The notes: generated by a model from the sequence alone, not told the origin. Shown: positions 17,473-26,052, numbered from the stretch's first letter. The stretch is DNA of 64,000 nt from Caulobacter vibrioides (GCA_001449105.1 LNIY01000095.1:1-64000); one strand, 5' to 3'. Translations and numbers: made by a program.

Positions 17473-18215
17473 TGGCCTACGACCAGACCGACGCCGCGCC
17501 GACCCTGGCGGCGCGGCTGGACGCCGAGTTGCGCGACGCCCATCCGCTGACCATCCTGCGCAAGGCTTACGAGACCTTCGGCGACAAGCTGGCCCTGGTC
17601 AGCTCGTTCGGCGCGGAGTCCGCGGTGCTGCTGCACCTGGCCTCGCAGGTCTCCAAGGATATCCCGGTGCTGTTCCTCGACACCGGCATGCTGTTCGGCC
17701 AGACGCTGGACTACCGAAAGAGCCTGGCCGCCAGTCTGGGCCTGACCGACGTGCGCGACCTGCGGCCGGCCTTCGCCGACCTCGCCGTGACCGATCCCAA
17801 GTCGGACCTCTGGCGCACCGACACCGACGCCTGCTGCCATATCCGCAAGGTGCTGCCGCTGGACCGGGCGCTGGAAGGCTTCACCGCCTGGTGCACGGGG
17901 CGCAAGCGCTTCCACGGCGGCGACCGCCTGCGCCTAGCCGTGGTCGAGCAGGCCGACGGCCAGATCAAGTTCAATCCGCTGGCCAACTGGAGCAAGGACG
18001 AGCTGGCCGCCTACGCGGCCGAGCACGACCTGCCGGCCCACCCGCTGGTGGCGCAGGGCTTCCCGTCGCTGGGCTGCTGGCCGTGCACCAAGCCGGTGGA
18101 CGACCCCAACGCCGACGTCCGCGCCGGTCGCTGGCAGGGGCAAGACAAGACCGAGTGCGGCATCCACGTCGCCCGCGCGCCCGGAGCCGCGCCGAACATG
18201 GGCGGCGACATCTAG
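17472..18215 (+). CDS. cysH: Phosphoadenylyl-/adenylyl-sulfate reductase
   Basis: Thioredoxin-dependent reductase of 247 residues releasing sulfite from activated sulfate. The PP-loop region SSFGAESAVLLHLA binds the nucleotide. Two cysteine pairs, CCHIRKVLPL and GCWPCT, are the ligands of a 4Fe-4S cluster, and the C-terminal ECGIH holds the catalytic cysteine. The cluster indicates preference for APS (adenylyl sulfate) instead of PAPS. Last gene of the operon; it converges on the glycosyltransferase gene 11 bases away. Confidence 0.94.
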   Translation: MAYDQTDAAPTLAARLDAELRDAHPLTILRKAYETFGDKLALVSSFGAESAVLLHLASQVSKDIPVLFLDTGMLFGQTLDYRKSLAASLGLTDVRDLRPAFADLAVTDPKSDLWRTDTDACCHIRKVLPLDRALEGFTAWCTGRKRFHGGDRLRLAVVEQADGQIKFNPLANWSKDELAAYAAEHDLPAHPLVAQGFPSLGCWPCTKPVDDPNADVRAGRWQGQDKTECGIHVARAPGAAPNMGGDI

Positions 18216-18226
18216 GCTTTTCGGCC

Positions 18227-19657
18227 TCAGGCCTGGGACGAGAACCCCTTGCGGGTCATCTTGCCCCAGCCTTGGGCGCCGGTCAGGAACTGCCAGGTTC
18301 CGCGCAGCCGCCAGAAGTTGTTGATCTGGCGATAGCCGAAGTTCTCCAGGATCGCCGCGCCCATCAGCACGGCCAGGCTGCGCGCGTTGGGAAACCGGCG
18401 CAGTTCCGTCTCTTCCAGAGCCAACGCGCCGACGCTGATGACGATGCCGAAGCCGAAGGTCACCGCCAGCAGGGCCCAAAGGTACTCGATGTCGAGTACG
18501 CCCAGCAGCCAGAAGGCCGGGATCAGCACATAGCCGAAGATCTCGATGATCGGCCCCAGCACATCGACCACCAGTATGTGGCCGAAGCCGACCACGCCGA
18601 TGCGGCCGTAGCGCGGGTTCAGGATCATGTCCCGGTGCCGGAAGAAGGTTTCCAGCGCGCCGCGGTGCCAGCGGGCTCGCTGGCGCGACAGCACGGCCAT
18701 CGTCTCCGGCGCTTCGGTCCAGCACACGGGCTCGGGCGTGAAGGCGATGCGATAGGGCTTGCCCAGGCGGCGGTAGTGCTTGTGCAGCTTGACCACCAGC
18801 TCCATGTCCTCGCCGACCGTGCCGTGGCTGTAGCCGCCCACGTCGAGCACCGCTTGGCGCCGGAACAGGCCGAAGGCGCCGGAGATGATCGTCAGGGCCG
18901 AGATCCGGCTCCAGGCCAGGCGGGCCATCAGGAAGGCGCGCAGGTACTCGATGGTCTGCAGGCGGGCCAGCATGTTCTTGGGCACGCCCACCTCGACCAC
19001 CCGCCCGAACGATATCTTGCAGCCGTTGGCGATGCGGATGGTGCCGCCGACGGCGACCGTCCGCTCGGGGTCCTCGACGAACGGCGCCACGGCGCGCAGC
19101 AGGGCGTCGACCTCCAGCAGCGAGTCGGCGTCCATCGAGCAGACGATCGGCGAGCGCGACAGGTTGATGGCCGCGTTCAGGGCGTCGGCCTTGCCGCCGT
19201 TGACCTTGTCGACCACCAGCAGGCGCGGCTGGTTGGCGGCCGCGTATAGCCCTCGGATCGGCTGGCAGGCGGCGGCCAGGTCGTAGTGCCGCTCGACCGG
19301 ATGCAGCTCGAAGGCGTCGATCAGCACCTGCAGCGTCTCGTCCTTGGAGCCGTCGTTGACCACCACGACCTCGAAGTGAGGGTACTGCAGGGCCAGCAGC
19401 GAGCGCACGCTCTCGACGATCGTCAGGGCTTCGTTGTAGGCCGGGGCCATCAGGGTGATCGGCGGGGCGGCCTCGGCGTAGCGGCGCCACAGCAGGGCGG
19501 CCTGGTTGACCGGCGGGGCTTGAGACAGCGCCCGGGCCGCCAGGATCAGCTGGTAGAGATAGAGCACGTTCTGGGCCAGGCCCGTGGCGATCACGGCCCA
19601 GGCGATGGTCTCTGCGAAGCGCACGACGGCCAGCGCCAGGATTTGCAGGTCGGGCAC
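18227..19657 (-). CDS. Membrane-bound family 2 glycosyltransferase (PgaC/BcsA-like)
   Basis: Processive-type glycosyltransferase of 476 residues. An N-terminal membrane segment is followed by a GT-A domain with APAYNEALTIVESV, the DAD sugar-nucleotide/metal site in SMDADSLLEVDAL, GED in THE GTVGEDMELVV region, and QRARW, the signature of processive synthases such as PgaC and cellulose synthase. About four C-terminal membrane helices form the export channel part. The start is GTG at 19657, two bases after the HEAT gene stop. It is last in a four-gene unit with HEAT, YaiO-like and receiver proteins, pointing to a secreted polysaccharide. No PilZ domain is fused. Confidence 0.9.
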   Translation of the reverse strand: MPDLQILALAVVRFAETIAWAVIATGLAQNVLYLYQLILAARALSQAPPVNQAALLWRRYAEAAPPITLMAPAYNEALTIVESVRSLLALQYPHFEVVVVNDGSKDETLQVLIDAFELHPVERHYDLAAACQPIRGLYAAANQPRLLVVDKVNGGKADALNAAINLSRSPIVCSMDADSLLEVDALLRAVAPFVEDPERTVAVGGTIRIANGCKISFGRVVEVGVPKNMLARLQTIEYLRAFLMARLAWSRISALTIISGAFGLFRRQAVLDVGGYSHGTVGEDMELVVKLHKHYRRLGKPYRIAFTPEPVCWTEAPETMAVLSRQRARWHRGALETFFRHRDMILNPRYGRIGVVGFGHILVVDVLGPIIEIFGYVLIPAFWLLGVLDIEYLWALLAVTFGFGIVISVGALALEETELRRFPNARSLAVLMGAAILENFGYRQINNFWRLRGTWQFLTGAQGWGKMTRKGFSSQA

Positions 19658-19659
19658 GG

Positions 19660-20703
19660 CTAGCCTCCCTCGGCCAGGGCGCGCTCGGCGGCCCTTTGCG
19701 CAACGGGTCGGCTGTCGTCGGCGGCGACGGCTTCCAGGTGGCCAAGACCCGGCTTGCCCAGTCGCCGCAGCGCGTCGCCGGCCCGAAAGCGCACCCACCA
19801 TTCCGGATCGTTCAGCAGGGTCGCGACCTGGGGCGCGAGGCGCGCCAGGCCGGCCGCCCCGACGGCCTCGGCGCCGGCCGAGCGGACGGTCCATGTCGGA
19901 TCGACGAGGGCGGCGGCCAAGGGGCCCGCGGCGGCCGGGTGTTGCAGGCGCCCCAGGCCGCGGACCGCGGCCGTCCGCACCTCGGGGTCGAGGTCCCCGG
20001 CGGCGGCGGCCAGGGCCGGAACCGCCTCGTAGGACCCCGAGCGCCCGAGCGCGTCGAGCAGGATCGCTCGCATCAGCGGGTGCAGGTCCTGCCTTTGCAA
20101 GGCCAGAAGGCCCTCGGACGGCGCCGCGGCCACGGCCTGGCGCATCACCTCGGCATAGACCCGCGACGGCGCCAGCTCGCCCGTTCCGACATAGTCGAGC
20201 AGGCGCGAAGGCGTCGGCGGCGCTCCGGCGTCGGCCAGGCCCTTGATCGCGGCCATGCGGACGTTCGGGTCCTTGGAGCCCATAGCCCGGCGCAGCGCCG
20301 ACTTGACCGCCTCGCCGCCCAGCGCGGCCAGGGCCTCGACGCTGGTCAGGCGCTCGTCGCGCGAGCCATGGATGGTGCGTTGTTCGAGGGCCTCCACGAG
20401 ACCGAGTTCCCTCAAGGCGCTCATGGCGCGCTCCTGGTCCGCGCCGCGGATCAGGCCCTGGAAGTCCAGGATCGCCTCGGCCAGCACCTCGGGCCGCCGC
20501 ACGAACGGCAGAAGGGCCATGGCCATGTCGGTGTGGCCGCGAAGCAGCCCCGAAAGCGATTGGATGATGATCTTGCGGTCGTCCGCGCGATCGGAGGCGC
20601 GGGCTTCCTTGACGAAGCGCGCGACGATCAGCGCGCTCATCCAGGTCAGCGCGCCGCCGATCAGGACGAGGGCGATGACCCAGATCAGCGTCAGCGACGA
20701 CAT
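19660..20703 (-). CDS. Membrane-anchored HEAT-repeat protein
   Basis: A 347-residue protein with one N-terminal membrane helix (LIWVIALVLIGGALTWMSAL) and a long array of HEAT-like helical repeats, for example DPEVRTAAVRGLGRLQHPAA and DPTWTVRSAGAEAVGAAGLA, spaced about 30 residues. Such arrays act as protein scaffolds. It abuts the YaiO-like gene with no gap and the glycosyltransferase gene two bases later, so it probably organises the polysaccharide machine at the inner membrane. Confidence 0.86.
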   Translation of the reverse strand: MSSLTLIWVIALVLIGGALTWMSALIVARFVKEARASDRADDRKIIIQSLSGLLRGHTDMAMALLPFVRRPEVLAEAILDFQGLIRGADQERAMSALRELGLVEALEQRTIHGSRDERLTSVEALAALGGEAVKSALRRAMGSKDPNVRMAAIKGLADAGAPPTPSRLLDYVGTGELAPSRVYAEVMRQAVAAAPSEGLLALQRQDLHPLMRAILLDALGRSGSYEAVPALAAAAGDLDPEVRTAAVRGLGRLQHPAAAGPLAAALVDPTWTVRSAGAEAVGAAGLARLAPQVATLLNDPEWWVRFRAGDALRRLGKPGLGHLEAVAADDSRPVAQRAAERALAEGG

Positions 20704-21786
20704 CTAGAACCGTCGCGTGACGGTGACCCCGACCTCGTCGCGGTCATAGGCGGTGCGTTTCTCGTGCGCGCCGACCACCTGCACGGTCCAGCGCGGGGTC
20801 AGGTCGTAGGCGATGCCGCCCGACACGGCCTCGACCGGCACGGTGTTGCCGTCGGCGCTTTCCGGAGCGTCGGCATAGCCCAGGCGTAGCCGCAGCCGCT
20901 CCGTGGCCGACCACTCGCCGTTTACGGTGTAGCCGGATTGATGCTTGCCGCGCTCGTCCTCGGTGTTGATCGAGCGGCCGGTGAGCGAAACGGGACCCGC
21001 CGCCAGGGTCAGGTAGGGCTGCAGGCTCTTGACCTCGCCGACGGCGTAGCGCGACCACACGGCGTCCAGGCCCAGCCGCGCGCGCCAGGCGCCGGTCGTT
21101 CGCAGGCCGGCCGATCCGCCGGCGCGGATGGAGAGTTCGGGCCGATAATCCGCGTCCGGCGCGCCGCCGACGGCGATGAAGCCGTCCAGGCGCGGGCCGA
21201 ACCTGCGGGCGGCCAGCACCTCGCCATAGGTGTCCGAGACGCCGAAGCGCTCGGTGTGCTCGATGGAGCCGCCCAGCGTCGTGTCGGGATCGATCCGGCG
21301 CGACAGGGCCAGCGTCGTCGAACTCCAGTGGCCGAGGTCCTGGGTCAGTTCGCTGCGGGCGTAGGCGACGTCCAGGCGCCATGTCGGCTCGCCCGGCATG
21401 GCCAGGGTGGCGGCGATCTGCTGGTCGAGGGCCTTGGCCTCGGCGTCGTCCGGCGCGGTCGCGAGCAGCGGCGCGAGGCGACGGCGGGCGAGGTCGGGTC
21501 GGCCGGCGAACAGAGCCGAACGGGCATAGGCGATGCGGGCGTCGCGATAGCCGGGCGCCAGGGACAGGGTGGTCTCGAAGGCGCGGTCGGCCTCGGTGTA
21601 GCGCTGAGCGGCCATCCGCGAGAGGCCCAGGTTCAGCCAGACGTCAGGGTCCTTGGGACGCTGCCTGGCCAGCAGGTCGAAGGCGGCGATCGCCTCGGCG
21701 GTGCGGCCGGCCTGTCTTGCCTGCACGGCGGCGGCATAGGCCGGGTCGGCCGTCTCCGGCGCCTGGACCGCGGCCGCCTCGATCAT
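20704..21786 (-). CDS. TPR plus YaiO-type outer-membrane beta-barrel protein
   Basis: A 360-residue protein. Residues about 15-130 form TPR-like repeats (DPDVWLNLGLSRMAAQRYTEAD, cut here for length). The remaining 230 residues alternate in beta strands and end VTVTRRF with terminal phenylalanine, as in outer-membrane barrels of the YaiO family. No clear signal peptide begins at this ATG, so either an unusual N-terminus or a missed upstream start is possible. With the glycosyltransferase it could form the export pore of an exopolysaccharide. Its ATG overlaps the receiver gene stop by 4 bases. Confidence 0.8.
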   Translation of the reverse strand: MIEAAAVQAPETADPAYAAAVQARQAGRTAEAIAAFDLLARQRPKDPDVWLNLGLSRMAAQRYTEADRAFETTLSLAPGYRDARIAYARSALFAGRPDLARRRLAPLLATAPDDAEAKALDQQIAATLAMPGEPTWRLDVAYARSELTQDLGHWSSTTLALSRRIDPDTTLGGSIEHTERFGVSDTYGEVLAARRFGPRLDGFIAVGGAPDADYRPELSIRAGGSAGLRTTGAWRARLGLDAVWSRYAVGEVKSLQPYLTLAAGPVSLTGRSINTEDERGKHQSGYTVNGEWSATERLRLRLGYADAPESADGNTVPVEAVSGGIAYDLTPRWTVQVVGAHEKRTAYDRDEVGVTVTRRF

Positions 21787-22190
21787 GCGGCCACCGGGGC
21801 GATGCGGAACAGGCGGGCCAGGAGTTCGTCGGGATCGAACGGCTTGGGCAGATAGTCGGCGGCCCCTAGGTTCAGGGCCGTGACGATGTCGTTGCGGCCC
21901 TTAAGGGCGGTCAGCATGACCACGGGGATGTCGCGCAGGGCGTCGTCGCCCTTCATGCGCCGCAACACCTCGAAGCCGTCGATGATCGGCATCATGCCGT
22001 CCAGCACCACGACCTGCGGCTGGCTGGCGCGTGCGGCTTCCAGAACGGCGCGGCCGTCCTCGAAGACCGTCACCTCGTAGCCGGCCATGGTCAGCTTGTG
22101 CTCGAGGATCTCGCGAAGCAGGGCGTCGTCGTCCGCGACAAGCACCGAAGGCGAGGAAGCAGGGTTACTGTCGAACCGCCGGGGCGCCAT
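21783..22190 (-). CDS. Single-domain response regulator receiver protein
   Basis: CheY-like receiver of 135 residues with no output domain. Acidic pocket VADDDALL, phospho-acceptor Asp in VVVLDGMMPIIDGFEVL, Thr in VVMLTALKGRND and Lys in YLPKPFDPDELLAR are all present. It heads the glycosyltransferase operon and so may act post-translationally on that machine, or through the HEAT scaffold. The cognate kinase is not in the window. Confidence 0.92.
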   Translation of the reverse strand: MAPRRFDSNPASSPSVLVADDDALLREILEHKLTMAGYEVTVFEDGRAVLEAARASQPQVVVLDGMMPIIDGFEVLRRMKGDDALRDIPVVMLTALKGRNDIVTALNLGAADYLPKPFDPDELLARLFRIAPVAA

Positions 22191-22308
22191 GTCTCGCCTG
22201 CAAGCTGGAGCTTCAAGGGAGTCGAAAACACCTATTCAGAGTGGTGCAGAAATCCCACCGAGGCCAGTGCGAACATCGCGTGCTTGGTTAACTACCCGAC
22301 ATTGCCCG

Positions 22309-22338
22309 CAAAAAGCGAAACGGCCGCTTTCGCGGCCG
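22309..22338 (-). terminator. Intrinsic terminator of the 3D-domain gene
   Basis: Read on the minus strand, a perfect 7-bp stem CGGCCGC/GCGGCCG with a four-base loop is followed by TTTCGCTTTTT. It lies 43 bases after the stop of the gene at 22381-22875. Confidence 0.8.
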
Positions 22339-22380
22339 CCTGTCGTTGGATCTGGTTGGTGAGACAGGAGAGGGGCGGTC

Positions 22381-22875
22381 CTAGTCGGGCGGGCAGCCCT
22401 TGAACTCGCCGACCTTGGTCACCGACAGGTGAGCGAGGTTCAGGCCCGCCAGAGGCTTCATCGACTTGGCGCCCTGGCCGCTGAACATGTCGATCTTGTT
22501 GCCCTTGATCGCGCCGCCGATGTCGGACGCGTACCAGTAGCCGTCGTGGGTCTCGCCGTTGGGCATGGGCAGGCCGACGGTCTCCTTGATGAAGACGATG
22601 GTGCGGCGCGGGATCACCTTGGTGTCCACGGCGAGCGTTCGCATCGCCACCACCTTGCAGCCCAGGCTGTCGAGGGCGCGAATGCCCTTGGCGCCGGCGT
22701 GGTACAGGGTGGCCTTCATCTTGTATTCGATGGAGCCGGGGATCGAGCCGGTCAGAGCCCCGGCGATCAGTTCGCCCAGCGGATCGCTGGCGCGTTCGGA
22801 GTCGGGGCCCGCGGCGGCGGGAAGGGCGGCGAACATGGCCATGAAGGCCAAAATTCCGGCGAGCGTGCGTCGCAT
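22381..22875 (-). CDS. Secreted 3D-domain (double-psi beta-barrel) protein
   Basis: A 164-residue exported protein. The N-terminus MRRTLAGILAFMAMFAALPA is a signal peptide ending near AAAG. The C-terminal half contains the three conserved aspartates of the 3D domain, seen as LAVDTKVIP, YASDIGGAIKG and KIDMFSG, as in the catalytic barrel of MltA-type lytic transglycosylases and actinobacterial Rpf-like proteins. A role in cell-wall turnover is likely. It is monocistronic, with its own terminator. Confidence 0.87.
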   Translation of the reverse strand: MRRTLAGILAFMAMFAALPAAAGPDSERASDPLGELIAGALTGSIPGSIEYKMKATLYHAGAKGIRALDSLGCKVVAMRTLAVDTKVIPRRTIVFIKETVGLPMPNGETHDGYWYASDIGGAIKGNKIDMFSGQGAKSMKPLAGLNLAHLSVTKVGEFKGCPPD

Positions 22876-23064
22876 CGAGGGGGTCCTCTTATCGGCGTAT
22901 CTGTCGGTTCGGGCCGTTCCTTAAGCCGATCACGGCTCCGTGACAACCCGCTTAGAGTCGCCCGAATAGGGCGGAATCGGATGAAAACTTGCGGTCAAGC
23001 TCGGAACTCGGGTGAAAATTCAATCGTTTAGCGCGCCATTTGAAAAATGGGAGAGGGCGACGGA

Positions 23065-23652
23065 ATGACGCTGCGGATCTTCGGCGACGGCAAGTCGGGC
23101 AACTGCCTGAAGGTGAAGTGGACGGCCCAGCGCCTGAGCCTGCCCTTCGAGTGGATCGAGGTCGACATCCTGAAGGGCGAGTCCCGCACCGCCGACTTCC
23201 TGGCCTTGAATCCGGCCGGGCAGGTGCCGGCGGTGATCCTCGAGGACGGCCGCGCCCTGGCTCAGTCCAACGCCATTATGCTGCACTTGGCCGAAGGTTC
23301 GGTGCTGATCCCGAGCGATCCCTATCTCAAGGCCAAGATGTACGAATGGTTGTTCTGGGAGCAGTACAGCCATGAGCCCTACGTCGCCGTGGCCCGCTTC
23401 CAGGTCGCCTACATGGGCAAGCCGGTGGAAAGCCTCGACGGCAAGCTGGTCGAGCGGGGTCACGCGGCCCTGGCGCGCCTCGAAAACGGGCTCTCCGACA
23501 GCGGCTTCCTGGTCGGCGATCGCCTGACCCTGGCGGACGTCGCGCTGGTGGCCTACACCCGTGTCGCCCACGAGGGCGGTTTCGATCTGGCGCGCTATCC
23601 GGCCGTGAAGGCCTGGGTCAGGCGCGTCGAGACGGCCCTCGGCATCGATTAA
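23065..23652 (+). CDS. Glutathione S-transferase family protein
   Basis: A 195-residue GST: thioredoxin-like N-terminal domain (MTLRIFGDGKSGNCLKVKWT, with PAVILEDG and QSNAIMLHLA binding glutathione) and an all-helical C-terminal domain (FLVGDRLTLADVALVAYTRV). I start at ATG 23065 since GGGAGAGGG precedes it; an ATG 18 bases upstream would add six residues. Substrate is unknown. It precedes the nuclease gene by 15 bases. Confidence 0.9.
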   Translation: MTLRIFGDGKSGNCLKVKWTAQRLSLPFEWIEVDILKGESRTADFLALNPAGQVPAVILEDGRALAQSNAIMLHLAEGSVLIPSDPYLKAKMYEWLFWEQYSHEPYVAVARFQVAYMGKPVESLDGKLVERGHAALARLENGLSDSGFLVGDRLTLADVALVAYTRVAHEGGFDLARYPAVKAWVRRVETALGID

Positions 23653-23667
23653 GTCTTCGGAGCGCGC

Positions 23668-24699
23668 ATGAAGTCGCCGTCGTCCTGTTTGAAGGTTCTC
23701 GTCCTCGCCGCCGCCGTCGCCGCGCCGGCCCAGTCGGCCCTGGCCTGGGGCGCCTCCGGCCACCGGATGATCGGCGTGCTCGGCGCCTCGACCCTGCCGG
23801 ACGACGTGCCGGCCTTCGTGCGCAGCCCCTACGGCGTGGCCGCCATCGGCGAGTACGCCCGCGAGCCCGACCGCTGGAAGGGCTCGGGCAAGGTCCACGA
23901 TCACGATCGCGACGCCGCCCACTTCCTCGACCTCGACGACGAGGGCCGCATGTTCGGCGGTCCGAAGTTCACGGTCGAGACCCTGCCGGCCACTCGCGCC
24001 GACTACGCTACGGCCTTGCGCGCCGTCGGCCAGGACGAGTGGAAGGCTGGCTATCTGCCGTACGCCATGATCGACGGCTATCAGCAGCTGGTGAAGGACT
24101 TCACCTACTGGCGCGTGCTGGTGGCGGCCGAGAAGCAGACCACCGACGCCCAGAAGAAGGCCTGGTACGCCGCCGACCTCAAGCGTCGCGAGGAACTGCT
24201 GCTGCGCGACCTGGGCGTCTGGGCCCACTACATCGGCGACGGCAGCCAGCCGCTGCACATGAGCGTGCACTACAACGGCTGGGGCGACTATCCGAACCCC
24301 AACGGCTACACCCAGAGCCGCGGCACCCACGGCGCCTTCGAAGGTCCGCTGGTCAAGGCGGTGGCGAAGGACGACGAGGTCAAGGCCCTGATGCCGGCGT
24401 TGCGCGACTGCGCCTGCAGCTACGAGACCCGCATGGTCGGCTACCTGACCACGACCTGGAAACTGACCGAGCCGCTGTACAAGCTGGAGAAGTCGGGCGG
24501 CATGGTCGCCACCGACCCGCGCGCCAAGGCCTTCGTCGACGAGCGCCTGGCCGCCGGCGCGGCCGAGCTGCGCGACATGGTCGCCATGGCCTGGAAGGCC
24601 AGCGCCGACGGCAAGATCGGCTATCGCCCCGAGATCAGCGTCGCCGATGTCGAAAGCGGCAAGGCCGATCCGTGGAACGACCTGTTCGGCAAGGACTGA
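23668..24699 (+). CDS. Secreted S1/P1-type nuclease
   Basis: Exported zinc-dependent nuclease of 343 residues. A signal peptide ends after ALA26, leaving W27 as the first mature residue; this tryptophan and H32 (WGASGHRMIG) are zinc ligands in the S1/P1 family. Further ligands appear in HDHDRDAAHFLDLD and LGVWAHYIGDGSQPLHMSVH. It would degrade extracellular single-stranded DNA/RNA, perhaps for phosphate or nucleotide scavenging. It is longer than plant P1 nucleases by about 50 residues, mostly in the C-terminal half. Confidence 0.9.
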   Translation: MKSPSSCLKVLVLAAAVAAPAQSALAWGASGHRMIGVLGASTLPDDVPAFVRSPYGVAAIGEYAREPDRWKGSGKVHDHDRDAAHFLDLDDEGRMFGGPKFTVETLPATRADYATALRAVGQDEWKAGYLPYAMIDGYQQLVKDFTYWRVLVAAEKQTTDAQKKAWYAADLKRREELLLRDLGVWAHYIGDGSQPLHMSVHYNGWGDYPNPNGYTQSRGTHGAFEGPLVKAVAKDDEVKALMPALRDCACSYETRMVGYLTTTWKLTEPLYKLEKSGGMVATDPRAKAFVDERLAAGAAELRDMVAMAWKASADGKIGYRPEISVADVESGKADPWNDLFGKD

Positions 24700-24703
24700 T
24701 CGC

Positions 24704-25150
24704 TTGATCGCGTTCTACGCCCCCGACGTGTCCCTCAACTACATGGAGCGTCACGCCGCCTTTGGCATAGCCGAGGACGCGCGGGGGCAAATCGCGCTGG
24801 TGGAGGTCGCCAAGCCCGGCAAGGCGCCGTACTTCGACCTGCCGGGCGGCGCCGTCGACGGCGAGGAGACCGAAAGCCAGGCTCTCGTTCGCGAGTTTGG
24901 CGAGGAGACCGGCCTGGTGGTCGAGGTCGGCGCCCATGTCGTCGACGTCTCCCAGCCATTCCTGAAGTCCGACGGGCAGGCGGTCCGCAACTACGGCGGC
25001 GTCTACGCCGTGGAACTGGTCGGCGAGCGTCCGGAGCTCAAGGTCGAGGACGACCACAAGCTGGTCTGGCTCGATCCGCGCGATGCGGTCGTGGCGCTGC
25101 GCCACGACGCTCACTCCTGGGCCGTCGCGGCGTGGATGCGCAAGGGCTAG
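24704..25150 (+). CDS. NUDIX hydrolase
   Basis: A nucleoside-diphosphate-X hydrolase of 148 residues. The NUDIX box runs from GGAVDGEE through REFGEETGL with all the expected Gly, Glu and Arg residues. The start is uncertain: TTG at 24704 follows the nuclease stop by four bases and gives a complete domain, and I prefer it over an ATG at 24647 that lies within the nuclease gene. The substrate (sugar nucleotide, oxidised nucleotide, dinucleotide) is not predictable. Confidence 0.85.
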   Translation: MIAFYAPDVSLNYMERHAAFGIAEDARGQIALVEVAKPGKAPYFDLPGGAVDGEETESQALVREFGEETGLVVEVGAHVVDVSQPFLKSDGQAVRNYGGVYAVELVGERPELKVEDDHKLVWLDPRDAVVALRHDAHSWAVAAWMRKG

Positions 25151-25156
25151 CGAAAT

Positions 25157-25241
25157 CCTCGCCCTTCGACAGGCTCAGGGTGAGGATTTCTCACTGCGAA
25201 GCCTGCCCTGGGCCTCATCCTGAGCTTGTCGAAGGACGAGG
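25157..25241. repeat. Long imperfect inverted repeat between convergent genes
   Basis: Two 29-base arms, 25157-25185 and 25213-25241, pair with about 26 of 29 matches around a 27-base spacer. The core CCTTCGACARGCTCAGG resembles a dispersed palindromic repeat common in alphaproteobacterial intergenic spaces. Lying between the ends of the NUDIX gene and the 109-residue gene it may also stop transcription in both directions. Confidence 0.8.
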
Positions 25242-25251
25242 ACCACGCAAT

Positions 25252-25581
25252 CTAGTTCGATTTCGTCTTCAGCATCGCCTTGGCCTCGGCCGGGGCGACC
25301 TGGTCGAACAGCATCGACAGGTGCTGGTCCTTGGCGTGGTCGTTGTGCAGGTCCCAGGCCAACGAGATGGGCAGGCGCAGGCGGCCGCCGTCGGGCAGGC
25401 GGGCCACCAGCACGCGCCAGCTGAAGCCGTCGCCAGGATCGCCCAGCGGGCCGAACTCCAGCGGCGCCGGATCGCGCAGGCGGAACGCGCGGTCGGCCTT
25501 GGCGGCGAACCAGGCCAGGTCCTCGGCGGCGGTCGGGTCGGCGGCGGGCTGGACGAGCTTGCCCTTGAGATTGCGGACCAT
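25252..25581 (-). CDS. Hypothetical protein
   Basis: A 109-residue soluble protein I do not recognise. It begins MVRNLKGKLVQPAADPTAAE, has a helical segment with two tryptophans and a beta-rich centre (FSWRVLVARLPDGGRLRLPI). The C-terminus is charged. No signal peptide, metal motif or membrane segment is seen. It diverges from the ferredoxin-like gene at 25638 and converges on the inverted repeat. Coding support rests on the full open frame and strong third-position G/C bias. Confidence 0.72.
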   Translation of the reverse strand: MVRNLKGKLVQPAADPTAAEDLAWFAAKADRAFRLRDPAPLEFGPLGDPGDGFSWRVLVARLPDGGRLRLPISLAWDLHNDHAKDQHLSMLFDQVAPAEAKAMLKTKSN

Positions 25582-25637
25582 TGCGGCCTCCGAAGCGTTG
25601 AAGCGGGCGTCTCTAGCACTTCGGGGCTCGACTTCCC

Positions 25638-26027
25638 ATGTCGAAGCCTCGGGCTGGGCGTCCGAAACGCAAAGAGGCTCGGGTGAGCAAGGACAGGCCG
25701 ATCAAGCGCGTGCGCGCCGACTGGAACGAGGTGGTGCTCGTCTGCCGCAAGTGCTCGCGCAAGCTGGACGGCGGTTTCGGCAAGGATGGCGAGCAGAGCT
25801 TCGCCAAGGCCCTGCGCAAGGCTTCCGGCGGCGGCAAGGGCAAGGACCGAAAGGCGCCTTTGGCCGTCATCGAGGTCGACTGCTTCGACGTCTGCCCGAA
25901 GGACGCCGTGGTGGTCGTCAACGCCTCCAAGCCCCGCGAATGGGTCGTGGTGCCGCGCGGCGCGTCGATACAGGCCGCCGTGGCGCGCCTGGGTCTGGCC
26001 GCCGCCAACGACGCCGAGGCGGCGTAG
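25638..26027 (+). CDS. (2Fe-2S) ferredoxin-like (thioredoxin-fold) protein
   Basis: A 129-residue protein whose four cysteines, in LVCRKCSRKL and DCFDVCPKDAVV, are arranged as in thioredoxin-fold 2Fe-2S ferredoxins. The N-terminus is rich in Arg and Lys (MSKPRAGRPKRKEARVSK). The start is uncertain: GTG at 25683 has AGAGG five bases upstream and would remove the basic extension, while ATG 25638 keeps it. The next gene, a TlyA-type methyltransferase, starts 25 bases downstream. The electron partner is unknown. Confidence 0.75.
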   Translation: MSKPRAGRPKRKEARVSKDRPIKRVRADWNEVVLVCRKCSRKLDGGFGKDGEQSFAKALRKASGGGKGKDRKAPLAVIEVDCFDVCPKDAVVVVNASKPREWVVVPRGASIQAAVARLGLAAANDAEAA

Positions 26028-26052
26028 GCGCGAGTCTGTTATCAGCGGCTCC

